Positions 6,857 to 13,988 of a stretch of DNA of 17,817 bases are shown one piece after another. The notes beneath the pieces were generated by a model. It did no database searches and had not been told where the DNA came from. It saw only the letters and a program-made list of their open reading frames with translations. The translations under genes and the position numbers were made by a program. The first letter of the stretch is position 1. Each line of letters opens with the position of its first letter. Origin of the DNA: Bacillota bacterium (lineage in GTDB: Bacteria > Bacillota > Clostridia > Oscillospirales > Ruminococcaceae); NCBI GenBank assembly GCA_023391005.1, contig JAEWBS010000040.1, positions 1 through 17,817 on the forward strand. The letters are read 5' to 3'.

Positions 6857-7996
6857 TCAGGCCTGCCGCAGCGACTGTATGGCGGATGCGAGTACTCCGC
6901 AAAAACGCTCGGCCTGCTGTGGGGTGTTGTTTTCGCACAGGCTGATGCGCAGCGCCGAATCAATCTCGCGCGCGGTTTTGCCCATGGCGGCCAGCACGTG
7001 GCTTTTGGCGCCCTTTGAGCAGGCCGAGCCGCTCGAAACATAAATGCCCTGCGCGGCAAGAAAATGCAGCAGCGTCTCAGACCGGTAGCCGGTCACCGAG
7101 CAGTTGAGCAAAAACGGCGAGCAGTTGTCAACAGGCGAATTGATCATCACATTTGGCAGGTTGGAGAGGCCGTTAATCAGCGCATCCTTAGTCTGCTGCG
7201 CCTTGGCGCGGTTTTCCTGAAGCCGGTCGGCGGCGTTTTTGGCGGCCAGCCCCAGCGCTGCGATCATCGGGACGCTCTCGGTGCCGGGCCGCAGGCCGCG
7301 CTGCTGGCTGCCGCCGAACAGCAGCGGCGTAATGCGCACCTTATCGGCGATATACAACGCACCGACCCCCTTGGGCGCGTGAATCTTATGGCCGCTGAGC
7401 GTCAGCATATCCACACCCAGCGCCGCGACCGACAAGGGGATTTTGCCAAACGCTTGCACGGCGTCGGTATGCAGCAGTGCGTTGGGCGCTTTGGCGCGCA
7501 GCCGCTTGGCGACCTCGGCCACCGGTTGAATGCTGCCGACCTCGTTGTTGACCAGCATCATCGAGACGAGGATGGTGTCCTCGTTACAGGCGTTGAGCAG
7601 CGCATCGGCGCTGACGCGGCCATCCGCCCCGGGCGCAATTCCAACGAGCTCAAAGCCGCGCCGCGCCAGCTCTTGCATGGCTGAGCGCACCGACGAATGC
7701 TCCACCGAGGTGGTAATAATACGCTTTCCACGCCGTTTTTTGGCGTCAGCGCCGCCGAACAGCGCCAGATTATTGGCCTCGGTGCCACCCGAGGTGAAAA
7801 GCACCTGCCCGCTTTTGGCCCCGAGCGCCGTGAGCAGCTGCTTTTGCGCGCGCTCAATCAAAAGCTGGGCCTGTACGCCGCGCGTGTGCAACGACGACGG
7901 GTTGCCGTAGTCCTCGCGCATTACCTGCGCCATCAGCGTTATGACGTCGTCATCCACCTGTGTGGTTGCCGCGTTGTCAAAATAAATATCGTTCAT
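6857..7996 (-). CDS. nifS: Cysteine desulfurase (NifS/IscS family)
   Basis: This PLP enzyme converts cysteine to alanine and carries the sulfur as an enzyme persulfide for tRNA thiolation, Fe-S clusters or thiamine. The 379-residue sequence starts MNDIYFDNAATT and has TSGGTEANN at 68-76, EHSSVR at 99-104, LVNNEVGS at 148-155, HTDAVQAFGK at 176-185, the PLP lysine Lys204 in SGHKIH, RGLRPGTE at 233-240 and the active-site Cys326 in SSGSACSKG. The short cysteine loop places it in the NifS/IscS group rather than SufS. The start has a GGGAG site 7 bases upstream. It has its own near-consensus promoter overlapping the end of the upstream radical SAM gene, and thiI follows, which suggests delivery of sulfur to ThiI. 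Confidence 0.94.
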   Translation of the reverse strand: MNDIYFDNAATTQVDDDVITLMAQVMREDYGNPSSLHTRGVQAQLLIERAQKQLLTALGAKSGQVLFTSGGTEANNLALFGGADAKKRRGKRIITTSVEHSSVRSAMQELARRGFELVGIAPGADGRVSADALLNACNEDTILVSMMLVNNEVGSIQPVAEVAKRLRAKAPNALLHTDAVQAFGKIPLSVAALGVDMLTLSGHKIHAPKGVGALYIADKVRITPLLFGGSQQRGLRPGTESVPMIAALGLAAKNAADRLQENRAKAQQTKDALINGLSNLPNVMINSPVDNCSPFLLNCSVTGYRSETLLHFLAAQGIYVSSGSACSKGAKSHVLAAMGKTAREIDSALRISLCENNTPQQAERFCGVLASAIQSLRQA

Positions 7997-8038
7997 CGGG
8001 ATGCTCCCTTTGTAAACAGATTTGATCCATAATGCATT

Positions 8039-8067
8039 AGTATACCCTAAAAAGTACCTTTTTTCAA
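8039..8067 (-). promoter_or_regulatory. Promoter of the cysteine desulfurase gene
   Basis: TTGAAA (8067-8062) and TATACT (8044-8039) stand exactly 17 bp apart on the minus strand. The -35 box overlaps the stop codon of the upstream radical SAM gene. Transcription would start near 8032 with a leader of about 36 nt. Confidence 0.7.
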
Positions 8068-9002
8068 CCGTCGGCGGTGTTTACACCGCTGAGGTCAAAC
8101 GGCGGGATGAAGGCGCTGTCGGCGGCGGTATTGTCCTGAATATAACAGCGGGTGACGCCCAGCTCGGCGGCATAGTCGATAAGCGCTTCGTAATGGCGCG
8201 GGTTGACCCGGCGGGTCAGCTCGGGGAAGCGGCACGCAAAATCGCCGTCACACTGTTCTGGCGGCGTGTATTGGCTCATCAGGCTCAATAAAATGTTGTC
8301 GCCAAAGCGGTCGTACAGCAGTGTGACCGCCCGCATCGCGTCGGCGAGTTGCCCCGGCAGCAACAGATGCCGCACCAGTACGCCCCGGCGCAGCAGACCG
8401 CTGTCATCAAACGCCGGCGGGCCGGTATGACGCAGCATCTCGGCAATGGCAGCCAGCGCCGTTTGGGGATAATCAGGCGCCGCCGAATATTTCAGACCCG
8501 GTTTTTCTTGCGCGTATTTAAAATCCGGCAGCCAGATGTCGATGTGAGACGACAGCATTTGAATCGTCTCAGGCCGCTCGTAACCGCCGCAGTTATAAAC
8601 CACCGGCAAGGCAAGGCCGTTTTGCCGCGCGAGGGTTAGTGCTTCGACAATGCCGACGGCGTAATGGGTCGGGGTGACGAGGTTTAAGTTGTGCGCCCCT
8701 TGTGCTTGCAGCTCGAGAAAAATCTCAGCTAAACGGACGCGGGACACCACCTGCCCCTTTGCATCGTGACTGATGTCGCGGTTTTGACAAAACACGCAAC
8801 CCAGCGTGCAGTGTGAAAAAAAGACGGTGCCCGAGCCGTTTTGGCCGGAGATGCAGGGCTCCTCCCAGTGGTGCAGCGCCGCGCGGGCAATTTTGACGTC
8901 CGGCCCGGCTTTGCAGTAGCCTTGACGCGCGGCGCGGTCAACGCCGCAGTTGCGCGGACACAGACGGCACTCGGTCAGGTTGTCGGACAAAGAGCGGCTC
9001 AT
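8064..9002 (-). CDS. Radical SAM protein, PflX-like (pyruvate formate-lyase activating enzyme-related)
   Basis: This 312-residue protein is a radical SAM enzyme. The cluster-binding motif is CTLGCVFCQN, with Cys65, Cys69 and Cys72 in the CxxxCxxC order. A second cysteine set precedes it (Cys12, Cys15, Cys19, Cys30, in TECRLCPRNCG and RQGYC), a mark of the uncharacterised PflX-like group (COG1313) rather than of true PflA. Other family blocks are LVTPTHYAVGIVEAL, YNCGGYE, DIWLPDFKY, VRHLLLPG and LMSQYTPP. The substrate is unknown; members are annotated by resemblance to pyruvate formate-lyase activase, and no glycyl-radical enzyme is nearby. The start follows GAGGAGG by 8 bases, and a promoter is visible at 9051-9079. 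The gene ends 67 bp before the desulfurase. Confidence 0.88.
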   Translation of the reverse strand: MSRSLSDNLTECRLCPRNCGVDRAARQGYCKAGPDVKIARAALHHWEEPCISGQNGSGTVFFSHCTLGCVFCQNRDISHDAKGQVVSRVRLAEIFLELQAQGAHNLNLVTPTHYAVGIVEALTLARQNGLALPVVYNCGGYERPETIQMLSSHIDIWLPDFKYAQEKPGLKYSAAPDYPQTALAAIAEMLRHTGPPAFDDSGLLRRGVLVRHLLLPGQLADAMRAVTLLYDRFGDNILLSLMSQYTPPEQCDGDFACRFPELTRRVNPRHYEALIDYAAELGVTRCYIQDNTAADSAFIPPFDLSGVNTADG

Positions 9003-9050
9003 GGGGCGCCCTCCTCACTTGAATAAAATCGGGTGTTTTATGCATTCACC

Positions 9051-9079
9051 ATCATAACGCGCTAAGCGCCAAGTTGCAA
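9051..9079 (-). promoter_or_regulatory. Promoter of the radical SAM gene
   Basis: On the minus strand TTGCAA (9079-9074) and TATGAT (9056-9051) are 17 bp apart. Transcription would begin near 9044, giving a leader of about 42 nt. The -10 matches 5 of 6 and the -35 box 4 of 6. Confidence 0.55.
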
Positions 9080-9121
9080 GAAAAATACCGTTGTCCCGAC
9101 ACGGACAAAATTAAAAAATCG

Positions 9122-9160
9122 AAGGGGCTGTCGTCCACCTAAAGCGGACGACAGCCCCTT
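9122..9160 (-). terminator. Intrinsic terminator of the histidine-kinase-like gene
   Basis: AAGGGGCTGTCGTCC pairs perfectly with GGACGACAGCCCCTT (15 bp) around a 9-base loop, 45 bp past the kinase stop. On the minus strand it is followed by CGATTTTTTAATTTTG, a strong T-tract, so its direction is clear. It insulates the radical SAM gene from the kinase gene. Confidence 0.9.
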
Positions 9161-9205
9161 GCGCGCGATAAAGCAGACCGGCATGTCACAAACATGCCGC
9201 AAAGG

Positions 9206-10324
9206 CTACGGCTTTGGCGCGTCGCAGCTGTCTGAGAGAATGATATGCAGCAGCGAGAAGCGGTCGCGCAGCATATCCGCGACCGGCGGCGGGCTTTTTA
9301 AAACGGGCGTACCGTTATCCCCAGAGGCCAGCGGCAGGCTGATCGCAACGGTGGTGCCCTCATATTCCTGCGAGGCGACGGCCAGCGTGCCGCCGTGCAG
9401 CGCGATGATCTGCCGCGCGACCGACAGCCCCAGTCCGCTGCCGGGCATCGGCATGCCGTCGCGATCATAAGAAAAGAAGGGCTCGCACACCTTATCCAAG
9501 ATATTCTGCGGAATGCCCAGCCCGTGGTCTCGAATCGTGATATGGGCGCGGGCGGCGTCGGCGGTCAGCGCAATTGCAATGGCGTTATCCGCCTTACTAA
9601 AGCGACAGCAATTTGAAAGAATGTGCAGCAACGCATGGTTAAGCAGTGCGTCGTCGGACATGATATATACCGGCGTATTCGGCAGATCTAAAGAGAGCGT
9701 AATGCCGATTGAATCGGTCAGCATGCCGGCTGCCAGCCCCAGACGCCTTAAAAAATCGGCCAGATCAAGCAGAGTAGGCGCAAAGGGCTCGTTGCCCAGT
9801 AAAAAACGCAGATGCATCGTAAAATCGATCGTAAAGCGCAGCATGTGATAGCTGTTTAAGTTTATTTGCTCGGTCAACGCTTGCAGCCGTTCGTTCTGCT
9901 GAAGCTCCGGCAGGCGGGCAATGGCGGAGATACCGGCAAAAATGTTTGAAAGCGGCGCGCGCAGCCGGCCTGAAATAGCCGAGGCCAGATAGTCGATGCT
10001 TTGCGGCAGCATGGGGGTCTGCTGTGCGTCGGCAAAGCCAAACGAGATTAAAAAGCCGTCTTCAATGGGCGTAAACGAGACTGCAAAATGCGCCATACCG
10101 GCGAGCGGGACCGAAAAAGCGTGCTGTTCTCCGGCGGCCTTCTGAATGGCGTCCAGCTGCGCCGAAGAAACGAGTAGAGACAGTCCCCCTGGGATGGACA
10201 ATGCCGGGTAACGTCTGAGCGCACAGGGGTTGGCCCACACAATTGAAAAATGGTTGTCTGCCACCACAAATGGAATAGGGGATTCACCATGCAGTTGTTG
10301 GATTAATGCAAGTTGTGATTGCAT
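9206..10324 (-). CDS. Soluble histidine-kinase-like protein with degenerate H-box
   Basis: This 372-residue protein has a PAS-like N-terminal region (about 15-95), a dimerisation-like helix region (about 108-175) and a C-terminal HATPase_c domain. The ATP-binding boxes look intact: N box HALLHILSNCCRFS with Asn238, G1 box RDHGLGIP at 265-272, F box EPFFSYDRD and G2 box GSGLGLSVARQI. The H-box reads ISGRLRAPLSNI where active kinases have S-H-E-L-R-x-P-L, so Gly119 replaces the phosphoacceptor histidine. No transmembrane helix or response-regulator gene is seen. It could bind ATP without autophosphorylating, act as a phosphatase or scaffold, or use another histidine (His160 or His171). The ATG at 10324 is chosen over longer in-frame starts because AAAGGGG precedes it. 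The partner and signal are unknown. Confidence 0.85.
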   Translation of the reverse strand: MQSQLALIQQLHGESPIPFVVADNHFSIVWANPCALRRYPALSIPGGLSLLVSSAQLDAIQKAAGEQHAFSVPLAGMAHFAVSFTPIEDGFLISFGFADAQQTPMLPQSIDYLASAISGRLRAPLSNIFAGISAIARLPELQQNERLQALTEQINLNSYHMLRFTIDFTMHLRFLLGNEPFAPTLLDLADFLRRLGLAAGMLTDSIGITLSLDLPNTPVYIMSDDALLNHALLHILSNCCRFSKADNAIAIALTADAARAHITIRDHGLGIPQNILDKVCEPFFSYDRDGMPMPGSGLGLSVARQIIALHGGTLAVASQEYEGTTVAISLPLASGDNGTPVLKSPPPVADMLRDRFSLLHIILSDSCDAPKP

Positions 10325-10361
10325 ATAATTAGCCCCTTTATAGGAAAAATTACTATAATTC

Positions 10362-10395
10362 ATAATATCATAATATTCGACACGAAACAACGCAA
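10362..10395 (-). promoter_or_regulatory. Possible promoter(s) of the histidine-kinase-like gene
   Basis: Two overlapping minus-strand candidates have 17-bp spacers: TTGCGT (10395-10390) with TATGAT (10372-10367), and TTGTTT (10390-10385) with TATTAT (10367-10362). Both lie in AT-rich DNA 40-70 bp upstream of the chosen start, which supports that start over the longer reading frame. Confidence 0.4.
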
Positions 10396-10511
10396 TTCGA
10401 CAAAATTTCTAAATATAGGAAAATATGGACCCTCAACCCTTTTGACGTGAAATGGGTTTCCAAAAAACTACCCTGTTTTTGTGTGATTTATACCAAAATT
10501 TTTAATTACTA

Positions 10512-10540
10512 TTGTCATTGTGTAAATTATATGATATAAA
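10512..10540 (+). promoter_or_regulatory. Promoter of the first GAPDH gene
   Basis: TTGTCA (10512-10517) and TATAAA (10535-10540) are separated by 17 bp, each matching consensus at 5 of 6 positions, in an AT-rich stretch. Transcription would start near 10547, with a leader of about 45 nt carrying the GAAGGG ribosome site. Confidence 0.75.
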
Positions 10541-10591
10541 ATAAACAAAATGGAAATTTAGATTATATAGTTTTGAAGGGATGTAACGAGT

Positions 10592-11605
10592 ATGGCGATA
10601 AAAATCGGTATTAACGGCTTTGGACGTATTGGCCGCCTGGTTTTCCGCGCGGCGATTGCGCAGCCGGAGAAATATGACGTCGTTGGCATAAACGACCCGT
10701 TTATTGATCCGGAGTATATGGTTTATATGGTCAAGTACGACACCATCCACGGCCGCTTCGACGGCAGTGTGGCGGCGGAGAATGACAAGCTTGTCGTCAA
10801 CGGCAAGTCAATTGCGGTGTTTGAGTGCAAAGACCCCGCTGAGATTGCGTGGGGCGATTGCGGCGCGGACTATATTGTGGAATCCACCGGCGTCTTTACC
10901 ACAGTTGACAAGGCCAAGGCGCACCTTGCGGGCGGCGCTAAAAAGGTTGTTATTTCGGCCCCTTCCAATGACGCACCCATGTTTGTTATGGGCGTCAACA
11001 ACAACACTTATACCAAGGACATGACCATTGTCTCGAACGCCTCCTGCACGACCAACTGCTTAGCGCCGTTGGCAAAGGTCATTCATGACGAGTTTGGTAT
11101 TGTAGAGGGCCTGATGACGACGGTACACTCGACCACCGCGACTCAGAAGACGGTGGACGGTCCCTCCAAGAAGGATTGGCGCGGCGGCAGAGCGGCCTCG
11201 GGGAACATCATTCCGGCCTCGACCGGTGCCGCAAAGGCGGTGGGCAAGGTTATCCCCGAATTAAACGGCAAGCTGACCGGCATGTCCTTCCGCGTGCCGA
11301 CCCTCGACGTCTCGGTCGTAGACCTGACCGCGCGACTTGAAAAGCCCGCCACGATGGAAGCGATCTGCGACGCGGTCAAAAAGGCCGCCGCGGGCGATAT
11401 GAAGGACATTATGTGCTACACCGACGAAGAGGTTGTGTCCTCCGACTTTATCACCGACGCACACACCTCCATTTTCGACGCGAAGGCCAGCATTCTGCTC
11501 AACGACAAGTTTGTCAAGCTCATCAGCTGGTACGACAACGAGTGGGGCTATTCCAACAAGGTGCTGATGCTTATCGAGCATATGGCTTCGGTCGACGCGC
11601 AGTAA
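10592..11605 (+). CDS. gap: Glyceraldehyde-3-phosphate dehydrogenase, NAD-type (first paralogue)
   Basis: This 337-residue cytoplasmic enzyme oxidises glyceraldehyde 3-phosphate to 1,3-bisphosphoglycerate in glycolysis. It has the Rossmann start KIGINGFGRIGR, catalytic Cys152 in SNASCTTNCLAP and the catalytic base His179. Asp35 (standard Asp32) in GINDPF and Pro191 (standard Pro188) in VDGPS are the residues that favour NAD over NADP, and both are present. The C-terminal SWYDNEWGYSNKV block is complete. The start has GAAGGG about 11 bases upstream. It has its own promoter and terminator, so it appears monocistronic, with no pgk or tpi next to it. A diverged paralogue follows in tandem. Confidence 0.97.
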   Translation: MAIKIGINGFGRIGRLVFRAAIAQPEKYDVVGINDPFIDPEYMVYMVKYDTIHGRFDGSVAAENDKLVVNGKSIAVFECKDPAEIAWGDCGADYIVESTGVFTTVDKAKAHLAGGAKKVVISAPSNDAPMFVMGVNNNTYTKDMTIVSNASCTTNCLAPLAKVIHDEFGIVEGLMTTVHSTTATQKTVDGPSKKDWRGGRAASGNIIPASTGAAKAVGKVIPELNGKLTGMSFRVPTLDVSVVDLTARLEKPATMEAICDAVKKAAAGDMKDIMCYTDEEVVSSDFITDAHTSIFDAKASILLNDKFVKLISWYDNEWGYSNKVLMLIEHMASVDAQ

Positions 11606-11624
11606 AAAATCTTAAAATTTGTGC

Positions 11625-11668
11625 AAAGCAGCCATACCGTGAAGAAAATTCTCGGTAGGGCTGCTTTT
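11625..11668 (+). terminator. Intrinsic terminator of the first GAPDH gene
   Basis: A stem of AAAGCAGCC-A-TACCG against CGGTA-G-GGCTGCTTT, with one internal mismatch and a 13-base loop, starts 20 bp after the stop codon. TTTTGGTACTTTT follows on the plus strand. Confidence 0.8.
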
Positions 11669-11788
11669 GGTACTTTTAAATAAGAAGCGCGCTCAAAATT
11701 TTGACAGAAAATACAAATTGCCAGACGGCTTACGAAAATTACCAAATTGTCGGATCAAATCAGCAAATTTATTGTCCCATCCGCGCTC

Positions 11789-11817
11789 TAGCCACATTTA
11801 TCAGGCCATGTTACAAT
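11789..11817 (+). promoter_or_regulatory. Possible extended -10 promoter of the second GAPDH gene
   Basis: TACAAT (11812-11817) is preceded by TG one base away (11809-11810), giving an extended -10. TAGCCA (11789-11794) lies 17 bp upstream as a weak -35. Three CAAATT words (11714, 11743, 11764) lie upstream and might be regulator sites. Confidence 0.5.
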
Positions 11818-11864
11818 AGCATCGTAGCAGGAAGGCCCATGATTGTGACAGGAGGAATTTCATA

Positions 11865-12893
11865 ATGGCAGTAAAAATTGGCATAAACGGATTTGGCAGA
11901 ATCGGTAGGGTGGTGCTTCGGCAGGCGCTGGCGATGCCCGAGCGCTTTGAAGTCTGCGCCATCAACTATCGCAATGTTGACCTTGAGTATATGAAATATA
12001 TGATGAAGTACGATTCTACCTTTGGCCGTTACCCCGGCACTGTGGAAATCTACGAAAAGGGCTTGTGCTTCGACGGGGTCAACATCCCTGTTTTCAGCGA
12101 GTCGGACGCTGCCAATGTGCCGTGGGGCGCGGTCGGGGCGGAATATATCGTCGAATCGACCGGCGCTTACGTGACGGCTGAAAAAGCTGCCGTGCATCTT
12201 GCGGCAGGCGCCAAAAAGGTGATCATCACCGCGCCGGCCAAGGACAGCTCCCCGACCTTTGTCATGGGCGTCAATCATATGAGCTACACCAGCGATATGA
12301 CGGTCGTTTCAAATGCCTCCTGCACCACCAACTGCTTAGCGCCGCTTGTCAAGGTCGTCAATGACGAGTTTGGCATCATTCAGGGCCTGATGTCGACGAT
12401 TCACGCGGCCACCGCCAAGCAGAAGGTGGTCGACGCCCGCTCGATGAAGGACTGGCGCACCGGACGCTCAGTGTTCGGCAATATCATCCCCTCGACGACC
12501 GGCGCCGCAAAGGCTTGCGGACTGGTCATCCCCGAGGTTAAGGGCAAGCTGACCGGCATGTCGTTTCGTATTCCCGCGGCGGACGTTTCGGTCGTGGATC
12601 TCACGGCCCGTCTCGAAAAGCCGACCACCTATGACGCGGTTTGCGCCGTGATTAAAAAGGCGACCGAAACAAGTATGAAGGGCATTATGTCCTATTGCGA
12701 CGAGCAGGTGGTTTCGCTCGATTTTCTGGGCGATACCCACACCTGCAATTTTGACGCAAGTTCGGGCATCATGATTGATGACAATTTCATCAAGCTGCTG
12801 GCGTGGTACGACAACGAATGGGGCTATTCCAACAAGGTGCTAATGCTCGTTGAGCACATGGCCACAGTCGATGCGCAGGCGGCGCTTGCTTAA
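11865..12893 (+). CDS. gap: Glyceraldehyde-3-phosphate dehydrogenase paralogue with altered cofactor site
   Basis: This 342-residue protein aligns along its whole length with the first GAPDH and keeps catalytic Cys153 (SNASCTTNCLAP), the base His180, the phosphate-site arginine in SFRIP and the C-terminal WYDNEWGYSNKV. Two positions that set NAD preference are changed: standard Asp32 is Tyr35 with Arg36 next to it (CAINYRNVD), and standard Pro188 is Arg192 (VVDARS). A Lys also replaces Thr at standard position 181. In NADP-using GAPDHs (chloroplast, Bacillus GapB) the same positions are altered, so this copy may prefer NADP or work in the anabolic direction; that is inference. The ATG follows AGGAGGAA, an excellent site. 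It has its own probable promoter and terminator, so the two copies are likely regulated separately. Confidence 0.95.
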   Translation: MAVKIGINGFGRIGRVVLRQALAMPERFEVCAINYRNVDLEYMKYMMKYDSTFGRYPGTVEIYEKGLCFDGVNIPVFSESDAANVPWGAVGAEYIVESTGAYVTAEKAAVHLAAGAKKVIITAPAKDSSPTFVMGVNHMSYTSDMTVVSNASCTTNCLAPLVKVVNDEFGIIQGLMSTIHAATAKQKVVDARSMKDWRTGRSVFGNIIPSTTGAAKACGLVIPEVKGKLTGMSFRIPAADVSVVDLTARLEKPTTYDAVCAVIKKATETSMKGIMSYCDEQVVSLDFLGDTHTCNFDASSGIMIDDNFIKLLAWYDNEWGYSNKVLMLVEHMATVDAQAALA

Positions 12894-12912
12894 ACTGGAC
12901 TTAACGGTGACG

Positions 12913-12936
12913 AGGGGTGGAAGGTATTCCACCCTT
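12913..12936 (+). terminator. Probable terminator of the second GAPDH gene
   Basis: GGGTGGAA pairs with TTCCACCC around GGTA, extended by a G-T and an A-T pair. It lies 19 bp past the stop and is followed by CTTCGAACTTTTAAA, a broken T-tract, so termination may be partial and allow some readthrough into the acetyltransferase. Confidence 0.6.
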
Positions 12937-12975
12937 CTTCGAACTTTTAAATGGCAGAGAGGGGACCCGCAAACG

Positions 12976-13422
12976 ATGGTCAGAAAGGTTGAGCCCGGTG
13001 ACCGCGACGCCTACATCGGGCTGGTGCAGCAGTTTTACAGCTCCGACGCGGTGCAGCATAAAATTCCGAGAGAAAATATTGAGGCGACCTTTGACGAGCT
13101 GATGCGCTCCGATGTTTATGCGCAGGGCTATATGCTGATTCATAACGGTCAGCCTGCCGGCTATGCGCTCATCGCCAAAACCTTCTCCTGCGAGGGCGGC
13201 GGCCTGACGGTTTGGATTGAAGAGGCCTTCATCCGACCCGAGTATCGCTCGCTGGGGTTGGGTAGCGCGCTTTTTTCGGCGGTCGAGGCTGAGTATGGCC
13301 CGTCGCTCGCGCGCATGCGCCTTGAGATAACGCCGGACAATCTGCGGGCTAAAAGCCTGTATCAAAAGCTGGGCTTTCAGGAGCTTCCTTATTTGCAGAT
13401 GGTTAAGGAATTTAAAGAATAA
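12976..13422 (+). CDS. GNAT family N-acetyltransferase
   Basis: This 148-residue protein has the GNAT fold, which transfers an acetyl group from acetyl-CoA to an amine. Motif A is WIEEAFIRPEYRSLGLGSALF (split as WIEEAFI and RPEYRSLGLGSALF), with the acetyl-CoA pyrophosphate loop at Arg91-Ser-Leu-Gly-Leu-Gly96. Motif B is ITPDNLRAKSLYQKLGFQE at 118-136. The substrate cannot be told. The frame is open further upstream into the second GAPDH gene, but the ATG at 12976 is preferred because it follows GAGAGGGGA and gives the normal domain start (MVRKVEPGDRDAY). No separate promoter was seen; expression may come from readthrough of the weak terminator just upstream. Confidence 0.88.
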   Translation: MVRKVEPGDRDAYIGLVQQFYSSDAVQHKIPRENIEATFDELMRSDVYAQGYMLIHNGQPAGYALIAKTFSCEGGGLTVWIEEAFIRPEYRSLGLGSALFSAVEAEYGPSLARMRLEITPDNLRAKSLYQKLGFQELPYLQMVKEFKE

Positions 13423-13425
13423 TTA

Positions 13426-13468
13426 AAAGCGCTGCCGGTAAAGGTTCGACCTCGACCGGCAGCGCTTT
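13426..13468. terminator. Bidirectional terminator between the acetyltransferase and the small membrane protein gene
   Basis: AAAGCGCTGCCGGT pairs perfectly with ACCGGCAGCGCTTT (14 bp). The loop contains a further AGGT/ACCT mini-stem. TTTCTATTT follows on the plus strand and TTTTAATTATT on the minus strand, so it can serve both converging genes. Confidence 0.85.
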
Positions 13469-13535
13469 CTATTTACAAAAATGGTTTGATACGACAGCAA
13501 AAGATCCAAGACTGCCTGAATGCAAGGTATAAGCC

Positions 13536-13724
13536 TTATTTTAAAACACCGGCGGTCACTAATAGATTAGTCAGCAGAAAAAACAGGCACATCATCGCGA
13601 TGATGCCGACAATCGATATAATCAATCGGCAGCGGTCTTCGCCCTGTTTTTTGTCGATGATGACACAGATAACAATCAGCGCGATGCAAACGGCAAACCC
13701 GATGGCGCTCATAGCTAATGACAT
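13536..13724 (-). CDS. Small two-helix membrane protein, function unknown
   Basis: I do not recognise this 62-residue protein. It begins MSLAMSAIGFAVCIALIVIC, a hydrophobic helix of about 20 residues, then has a short charged loop (DKKQGEDRCR, about 24-33) and a second hydrophobic helix (about 34-58) ending LVTAGVLK. The hairpin topology is typical of small integral membrane proteins. The ATG at 13724 is chosen over a longer in-frame start because AAGGACGG lies 8 bases upstream. It converges on the acetyltransferase and shares its terminator. The Shine-Dalgarno site and clean two-helix pattern argue for a real gene, but no motif gives a function. Confidence 0.65.
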   Translation of the reverse strand: MSLAMSAIGFAVCIALIVICVIIDKKQGEDRCRLIISIVGIIAMMCLFFLLTNLLVTAGVLK

Positions 13725-13988
13725 TAATACATCCGTCCTTTCACAGCTTATCATAACGCACCCCGCCGCAAAAGAAAAGCCCTAAATTTGCGGTCCGGCG
13801 CAAAACGGCGGGCAAAAGAACGATTACAGCCGCAGAGTCCAGTCGATAAAAGCCCGGCGGCGTGCCGCCCGCGCATGGGATTGAAGGGCGCTGACGCAGC
13901 CTCCAAACGCCTTTGCCGCCCGCATGAAGAGGCTGTCAGCATCCGGTTTTGACGCTTTATACAGCGCTTAAATTGGGTCAAATCAAAC

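Noticed and set aside
7064..7684. Plus-strand open frame of 206 codons inside the cysteine desulfurase gene
   Set aside because: Antisense to catalytic desulfurase motifs; no independent support.
10325..10390. Longer N-terminus of the histidine-kinase-like protein (TTG at 10390 or ATG at 10363)
   Set aside because: No ribosome site precedes either, the segment is AT-rich promoter-like DNA, and ATG 10324 has AAAGGGG at a workable distance.
11701..11729. Perfect TTGACA at 11701 as a -35 box for the second GAPDH
   Set aside because: No -10-like hexamer is found 16-18 bp downstream (GACGGC at 17 bp).
12850..12975. Longer acetyltransferase starting inside the second GAPDH gene
   Set aside because: The extra residues are basic and unlike GNAT N-termini, and the extension would span the GAPDH stop and a hairpin; ATG 12976 has its own ribosome site.
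13440..13454. GGTTCGA word resembling a tRNA T-loop
   Set aside because: It is the loop of the acetyltransferase terminator; no acceptor stem, anticodon arm or CCA-side sequence surrounds it.
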